From Acidobacteriaceae bacterium (GTDB lineage Bacteria; Acidobacteriota; Terriglobia; Terriglobales; Acidobacteriaceae), in NCBI GenBank assembly GCA_003165795.1, contig PMWW01000175.1, forward strand, positions 1 to 36,371: a stretch of 36,371 nt of DNA, in the 5' to 3' direction. Below, piece by piece: positions 32,440 through 36,371 of the stretch. Each line of letters opens with the position of its first letter. The first letter of the stretch is position 1. A program made the position numbers and the translations under genes. The notes beneath the pieces were generated by a model. The model was given only the letters and a program-made list of their open reading frames with translations, did no database searches and was not told the DNA's origin.

Positions 32440-34305
32440 ATGGTGGGTCCCGGCCCCTCACAACCGGCAAAGAAAACCGAAATCTTCAAGGCGCTGCCGG
32501 AAATCTGGCAGCTGGTTCGTCCACGCCGCGCACTTCTCGCCCTGGGATTGGGGTTGATGGTGATCAATCGTGTGTCCGGGTTGGTGCTGCCGGCTTCCAC
32601 CAAATACCTGGTTGACGACGTTATCGGCAAGCGGCATTTCAAACTTCTTTACCCGCTCGTGGGCATCGTACTTGCGGCAACCTTCATCCAAGGGCTGACC
32701 TCGTTTGCCCTGACGCAGACGCTTTCCAAGGCCGCGCAGAAGCTGATCGCGGAACTTCGCCGCCGCGTGCAGGAGCACGTTGGCCGGCTGTCCGTCGCCT
32801 ACTATGACGCCAACAAGACCGGCATGCTGGTCTCGCGCATCATGAGCGACGTCGAGGGCGTGCGCAACCTTATCGGCACCGGACTGGTGGACTTCGCGGG
32901 TGGACTTCTGACTGCCGTCATCGCGTTTGTGGTGCTCATGGGCATCAGCCCGGTGATGACCGCCATTGCTTTCACGTTTCTGCTGGTATTCGGTATCGGT
33001 TTGCGCAAGGCCTTCCGGGTCATCCGTCCCATCTTCCGCGAACGCGCCAAGATCAACGCCGAGGTGACAGGACGCCTCACCGAATCGCTCGGGGGTGTGC
33101 GAGTGGTGAAGGGCTATCACGCCGAGTCGCGCGAGCACGAAGTGTTCAGCGGGGGAGTCGAGCGCCTGCTGCAAAACGTGTTCAAGACCCTGACCGCAAC
33201 CTCGGTGATGAGTTTGTCGTCATCAACCCTGATGGGGGTCATCGGCGCCATCGTCATGTTCATGGGGACGCGACAGATTCTCGCCGGTAAGCTCACCCTT
33301 GGCGGATTCTTCACCTACACCATGTTCCTGGGATATCTGGCGGCACCGCTCATCCAGGTGGTCGGCATCGGCACCCAGATCACAGAAGCCATCGCCGGAC
33401 TGGAGCGTACCCGCGAAGTGCTGGACGAAACGCCGGAGAACGAAGATCCCGCCCGCACTGTCGCGCTAGGCGAGATCCGCGGCGACGTTGCCTTCCGGAA
33501 CGTTACCTTCGCTTACGAGCAACAAAAAACGGTCCTGGACGACGTCTCGTTTCACGCCCGTCCGGGAACGGTTACAGCGATGGTCGGATCGTCCGGCTCG
33601 GGCAAGTCGACCATCATTGGATTGATCGCCGCTTTCCACAAGCCCAACCAAGGCCAAGTTGTGGTTGATGGCATCGATCTCTCCACGGTGCGTCTGGAGT
33701 CGTATCGCACCCAGTTGGGAATGGTGCTGCAAGATTCGTTTCTCTTTGACGGCAGCATTCGCGAGAACGTGGCCTTCTCCAAGCCGGACGCCACCGCGGA
33801 GGAGATTCTTCGCGCCTGCGCCATCGCGCGGGTGGACGAGTTCGCGGAAAAGTACGATCTGCAGTACGACACCATCATCGGCGAACGTGGCGTGAAGTTG
33901 TCGGGCGGTCAGCGGCAACGGCTGTCCATCGCGCGAGCGATTCTGGCCAATCCTCGAATCTTGATCCTAGACGAAGCGACCTCCAGCCTGGACTCCGAAT
34001 CCGAGTCCATGATTCAGGAAGGCCTTTCGTACCTGATGCAGGGACGAACTACATTCGTCATCGCCCACCGTCTATCGACCATTCGCCGAGCCGACCAGAT
34101 TCTGGTGGTGGAAGGCGGGCGCATCGTGGAACACGGAACTCATCGAAGTTTGTTCGATCTTGGCGGACGCTACTACGAGCTTTACACCAAACAGCACGGC
34201 GTCGAAGAGAATCTCTTCCTGGCGCCGGGAGAAGGCGACACGGTGGAAGAAACCGATACCGTCGGGCCCGCCGCTGCTCCCGACCCCAGCGCTCTGCTGC
34301 GATAA
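32440..34305 (+). CDS. ABC exporter half-transporter (MsbA/MdlB-like, fused TMD-NBD)
   Basis: 621 residues from ATG 32440; a longer frame from 32284 adds unlikely residues. An N-terminal six-helix exporter domain (about 25-325; LVDDVIG, the SVAYYDANKTGMLVSRIMSD coupling region, GLTSFALTQ) is followed by a nucleotide-binding domain. The NBD has Walker A GSSGSGKST (about 383), the Q-loop MVLQDSFLFDGSIRENV, signature LSGGQRQRLSIARA (about 486), Walker B ILILDEATSSLDSES and H-loop FVIAHRLST. It probably works as a homodimer exporting lipids, peptides or drugs; the substrate is not readable. The acidic C-terminal tail (about 30 residues) is unusual but not diagnostic. The potassium-channel gene follows 85 bp later. 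Confidence 0.93.
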   Translation: MVGPGPSQPAKKTEIFKALPEIWQLVRPRRALLALGLGLMVINRVSGLVLPASTKYLVDDVIGKRHFKLLYPLVGIVLAATFIQGLTSFALTQTLSKAAQKLIAELRRRVQEHVGRLSVAYYDANKTGMLVSRIMSDVEGVRNLIGTGLVDFAGGLLTAVIAFVVLMGISPVMTAIAFTFLLVFGIGLRKAFRVIRPIFRERAKINAEVTGRLTESLGGVRVVKGYHAESREHEVFSGGVERLLQNVFKTLTATSVMSLSSSTLMGVIGAIVMFMGTRQILAGKLTLGGFFTYTMFLGYLAAPLIQVVGIGTQITEAIAGLERTREVLDETPENEDPARTVALGEIRGDVAFRNVTFAYEQQKTVLDDVSFHARPGTVTAMVGSSGSGKSTIIGLIAAFHKPNQGQVVVDGIDLSTVRLESYRTQLGMVLQDSFLFDGSIRENVAFSKPDATAEEILRACAIARVDEFAEKYDLQYDTIIGERGVKLSGGQRQRLSIARAILANPRILILDEATSSLDSESESMIQEGLSYLMQGRTTFVIAHRLSTIRRADQILVVEGGRIVEHGTHRSLFDLGGRYYELYTKQHGVEENLFLAPGEGDTVEETDTVGPAAAPDPSALLR

Positions 34306-34390
34306 CATTTGAAATCGAGGACGCTTTCGAAATAGTCTTGGGTTCGCCGATTTCCCGTATACACTCGATCAGTCCGCGGAGGACACGTCA

Positions 34391-35086
34391 GTGCCGGCCA
34401 GCGCCTCAGCTTCAACCAAGACCGCCAAACCCGCTCACCGGAAATTGCCGCATCACTTTACGGCGTTGCTGCTTGCCGAGCTGGCGTTCATCCTTGGCTA
34501 TCCCTTCGTGATCGAGACGGCGGCCCACGACGAACTGTTTCGGCTGCTGGCGGTGCTCATATTTTGCGCTTCCCTTTACGCTGTCTTGGGAAGAGGCCGC
34601 ATCACCCTGGCCGCGTTCCTTCTGGGCATCCCCGCCATCGTGATCCACCTGGCCAACGTGTTTGGCTATCTGCTGTCATGGGAAGTGGCGACCTTGGCTT
34701 TAGGAGTTCTTTTTCTGGGCTATGTCACCACCATTTTTATCTGGGCGATTGTGCAGAACCCGAGTGTAACGACCGATACACTGGCGGGCGCAGTTTCGGC
34801 CTACATGCTGGTTGGGATCACCTATGGCTTGGCCTACGGAATGATTGAACAACTGCAGCCAGGGTCGTTCCGGGACACGGTCCAACCGGGAAAGCATTTC
34901 ATGCCGTCGGAATTGATCTTCTTCAGCTTTGTGACATTGACCACAGTGGGATACGGCGACATCATTCCCTGGGGGCCGCATGCCAGATCGCTGGCGATCC
35001 TTGAGGCGGTCACCGGAATCATGTATCCCGCAGTGCTGATTGGGCGGCTGGTTGGATTGCACGGCCGTAAGCGAGAGGAGTCGTAA
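34391..35086 (+). CDS. potassium channel protein, two-helix pore with extra N-terminal helices
   Basis: 231 residues. The GTG at 34391 has GGAGG 8 nt upstream. The selectivity filter TVGYGD lies in the pore loop LIFFSFVTLTTVGYGDIIPW, between helices AVSAYMLVGITYGLAYGMI and ILEAVTGIMYPAVLIGRLVG: the Ion_trans_2 pore. Four more hydrophobic helices precede it (ALLLAELAFILGYPFV, RLLAVLIFCASLYAVL, LAAFLLGIPAIVIHLANVFG, LALGVLFLGYVTTIFIWAI). The fourth lacks the regular Arg/Lys series of a voltage sensor. No RCK or cyclic-nucleotide domain follows. It conducts potassium across the inner membrane; gating is unknown. Confidence 0.92.
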   Translation: MPASASASTKTAKPAHRKLPHHFTALLLAELAFILGYPFVIETAAHDELFRLLAVLIFCASLYAVLGRGRITLAAFLLGIPAIVIHLANVFGYLLSWEVATLALGVLFLGYVTTIFIWAIVQNPSVTTDTLAGAVSAYMLVGITYGLAYGMIEQLQPGSFRDTVQPGKHFMPSELIFFSFVTLTTVGYGDIIPWGPHARSLAILEAVTGIMYPAVLIGRLVGLHGRKREES

Positions 35087-35227
35087 CTCCAAGGCCTGCT
35101 GTCCTGGTCCGCATAACTTGCCGCAGCCTGGACAGGATGCTCACCCGCGCGCCCGTGGGATAAACGACAGCCCAACTACTTCCCCCAAATGCGATTGCCA
35201 TATAGCATCGTTGTAGAGGTATGCCAA

Positions 35228-35599
35228 TTGCACCGTTTGTTCCGAGTGCCATTTTTTTCTATTCTGCTAACCACGCTTTGGCTAGCCGCAATCGCTCAAC
35301 CGGTTTGGGCCCACGCGGTCTTGATGCAGTCAACACCCAAGCTCAACTCCACCGTCAAAGGGCCTGACGTGCCCATCTGGCTGCGCTTTAACGTCAGGGT
35401 CGACGGCGGCCGTTCGCGACTACACCTACTCGGCCCTGATGGCGCGCCGCAGAAACTGGAAAGCGTAAGGCAGCCCACTCCCGATACTCTCACCGTGCAG
35501 GCCACCGGTTTGAAGCCTGGAAACTACAAGCTGCAGTGGCAGGTACTCGCGTCCGACGGGCATATCAGCCAAGGCGAAGTTCTGTTCAGGGTGAACTAG
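35228..35599 (+). CDS. copC: CopC-family copper-binding periplasmic protein
   Basis: 123 residues from TTG 35228, chosen for the AGAGG site 8 nt upstream and the resulting signal peptide (HRLFRVPFFSILLTTLWLAA, cleaved at VWA|HAV). ATG 35189 is an alternative that adds 13 residues. After cleavage the N-terminal residue is His1 (HAVLMQSTP). The C-terminal ASDGHISQGEVLFRV holds the second conserved His. These are the Cu(II)-binding positions of CopC/YobA proteins. PKLNSTVKGPDVPIWLRFN is the family's beta-sandwich start. It passes copper to CopD, encoded 6 bp downstream. Confidence 0.88.
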   Translation: MHRLFRVPFFSILLTTLWLAAIAQPVWAHAVLMQSTPKLNSTVKGPDVPIWLRFNVRVDGGRSRLHLLGPDGAPQKLESVRQPTPDTLTVQATGLKPGNYKLQWQVLASDGHISQGEVLFRVN

Positions 35600-35605
35600 C
35601 CACCC

Positions 35606-36034
35606 ATGATGCTCAAGCTGGTCGACATCTTTGGTTATCTGTCGGTACTGTTGCGGGCGGGAACACTCGTCTTCCAGTCGTTACTGCTGGGAGGCTGGCT
35701 GTTTCTCTTCTGCATCGCACGTCCTAGTCGCGAAATCGCCGATAGCAACGGCTTTGAACGGGTGCGTTCGGCATCGCTGCGCATGTTTCGCGCGGCCGCA
35801 ATCGCACTTGTGATCGTGCAGGTGCTCTACCTGTACGTGAATTCGTCAGTGCTGATGGCGACCGCCGAAATCCGGATATCAGGCGTTGCCGGAGCCAACT
35901 TCTTCATCGCCGGAAGTGTGATTCTGGTCGCCGCGCTGACGATAGCGGCGACGGCGAGTTTGCCAGGAAAGCTCGCCGGCTGGTGGCTGGCGCTAGGGCA
36001 GAGCCGGTCTCGGAAATCTGCACAGGACGATAAG
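35606..36034 (+). pseudogene. copD: copD, truncated by an IS3-family insertion
   Basis: From ATG 35606 the product begins as a CopD-type copper-transport membrane protein. It has helices YLSVLLRAGTLVFQSLLLGG, FRAAAIALVIVQVLYLYVNS and ANFFIAGSVILVAALTIAAT. At about residue 130 (nt 36000-36034) the reading changes to a Ser/Arg-rich sequence without helices, and the same frame then runs through the transposase gene in a shifted phase. CopD proteins usually have about eight helices and 280 or more residues, so most of this one is missing from here. The rest of the gene may lie on the far side of the element, outside the window. Confidence 0.7.
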
Positions 36035-36371
36035 TGGAATTTCTGCCTGACGGCGGGCACGCTGTGGCCTGCGAATCAGGAGAGACCATGCCAAGACGAC
36101 CGCGCCGGAACCACACACCGGCCTTTAAGGCGAAGGTTGCGATTGCGGCGATCAAGGGCGATCGAACTCTGGCTGAACTTGCAGAGCAGTTCGACGTCCA
36201 CCCCAATCAGATCACAACGTGGAAGGCGCAGCTTGAGGGCGGAGCTGCCGATGTTTTCGGCCCCGGCAACGGAGCGGCGCAACCGGCCGTCGACGTGAAG
36301 TCACTGCACGCGAAGATCGGCGAACTGACGCTGGAAAACGATTTTTTAGAAGGCGCGCTCACCAAGGCGGG
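36033..36371 (+). mobile_element. IS3-family insertion sequence, left part
   Basis: Identified from its transposase OrfA. The left end is probably at about 36033-36036, where copD-like coding stops and TGGAATTTCTGCCTGACGGC begins, 52 bp before the OrfA start. The exact end needs the right inverted repeat, which is outside the window. Confidence 0.7.
36088..36371 (+). CDS. IS3-family transposase OrfA (C-terminus outside window)
   Basis: 94 codons are visible from ATG 36088, with AGGAGA just upstream; the window ends inside the gene. The N-terminus RRNHTPAFKAKVAIAAIKGD, then RTLAELAEQFDVHPNQITTW forms the helix-turn-helix of IS3-family OrfA. IGELTLENDFLEGALTKAG begins the leucine-zipper region used for multimerisation. 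OrfB with the DDE domain normally follows by a -1 frameshift and should lie just past the window. The part visible shows no damage, so the element could be active. Confidence 0.92.
   Translation, partial: MPRRPRRNHTPAFKAKVAIAAIKGDRTLAELAEQFDVHPNQITTWKAQLEGGAADVFGPGNGAAQPAVDVKSLHAKIGELTLENDFLEGALTKA

Overview
The window reads as chromosomal DNA of an acidobacterium (Acidobacteriota, probably Terriglobia, Koribacter-like). This is inferred from content: GloVer-repeat secreted proteins with an ASPM/SPD-2/Hydin-type tail, a TPR protein with the N-terminal domain common in that phylum, a probable DUF6599 protein, high GC, and many short palindromic intergenic repeats. No taxonomic marker gene is present, so the assignment is not proven.

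Layout. 1-2.7 kb: two GloVer-repeat secreted proteins on the minus strand, with a decayed copy between them. 3-5.4 kb: a membrane-anchored TPR protein. 5.6-7.2 kb: tRNA-Arg(CCG) followed closely by a secreted VirB10-like barrel protein, a 193-bp inverted-repeat element and a small membrane protein. 7.2-7.6 kb: a MIP18/DUF59 Fe-S assembly factor on the minus strand. 7.7-13.6 kb: an aromatic amino acid operon, trpC-trpF-trpB-trpA-chorismate mutase-DAHP synthase-tyrA. 13.7-16.2 kb: 3-oxoacid CoA-transferase scoAB, converging on ilvE across a terminator. 16.5 kb: remnant of a homoserine-dehydrogenase-like gene. 16.8-26.3 kb: an envelope cluster. DUF1175 protein, alpha-2-macroglobulin and a membrane protein lie on the plus strand; they converge on a SpoIID-metalloprotease fusion and a small penicillin-binding protein on the minus strand. 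26.4-28 kb: a quinone reductase and a frameshifted membrane-protein gene. 28-32 kb: a TPR-AMIN-amidase cell-wall hydrolase and a probable DUF6599 protein. 31.9-32.1 kb: an AT-rich noncoding island with a promoter and a terminator about 85 nt apart (candidate sRNA). 32.4-35.1 kb: an ABC exporter and a potassium channel. 35.2-36.4 kb: copC and a copD broken by an IS3-family element that runs off the window.

How the genes work together. The aromatic operon joins the entry step (DAHP synthase), the branch point (chorismate mutase), the tyrosine branch (TyrA) and the last four tryptophan steps; trpE, trpG and trpD are not in the window. The envelope cluster joins a thioester-bearing A2M protease trap with putative peptidoglycan enzymes: an NlpC/P60-like protein, a SpoIID-type glycan enzyme and a transpeptidase. 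It resembles the yfaT-yfaS neighbourhood of enterobacteria. This cluster and the sRNA-like island are the most interesting parts of the window.
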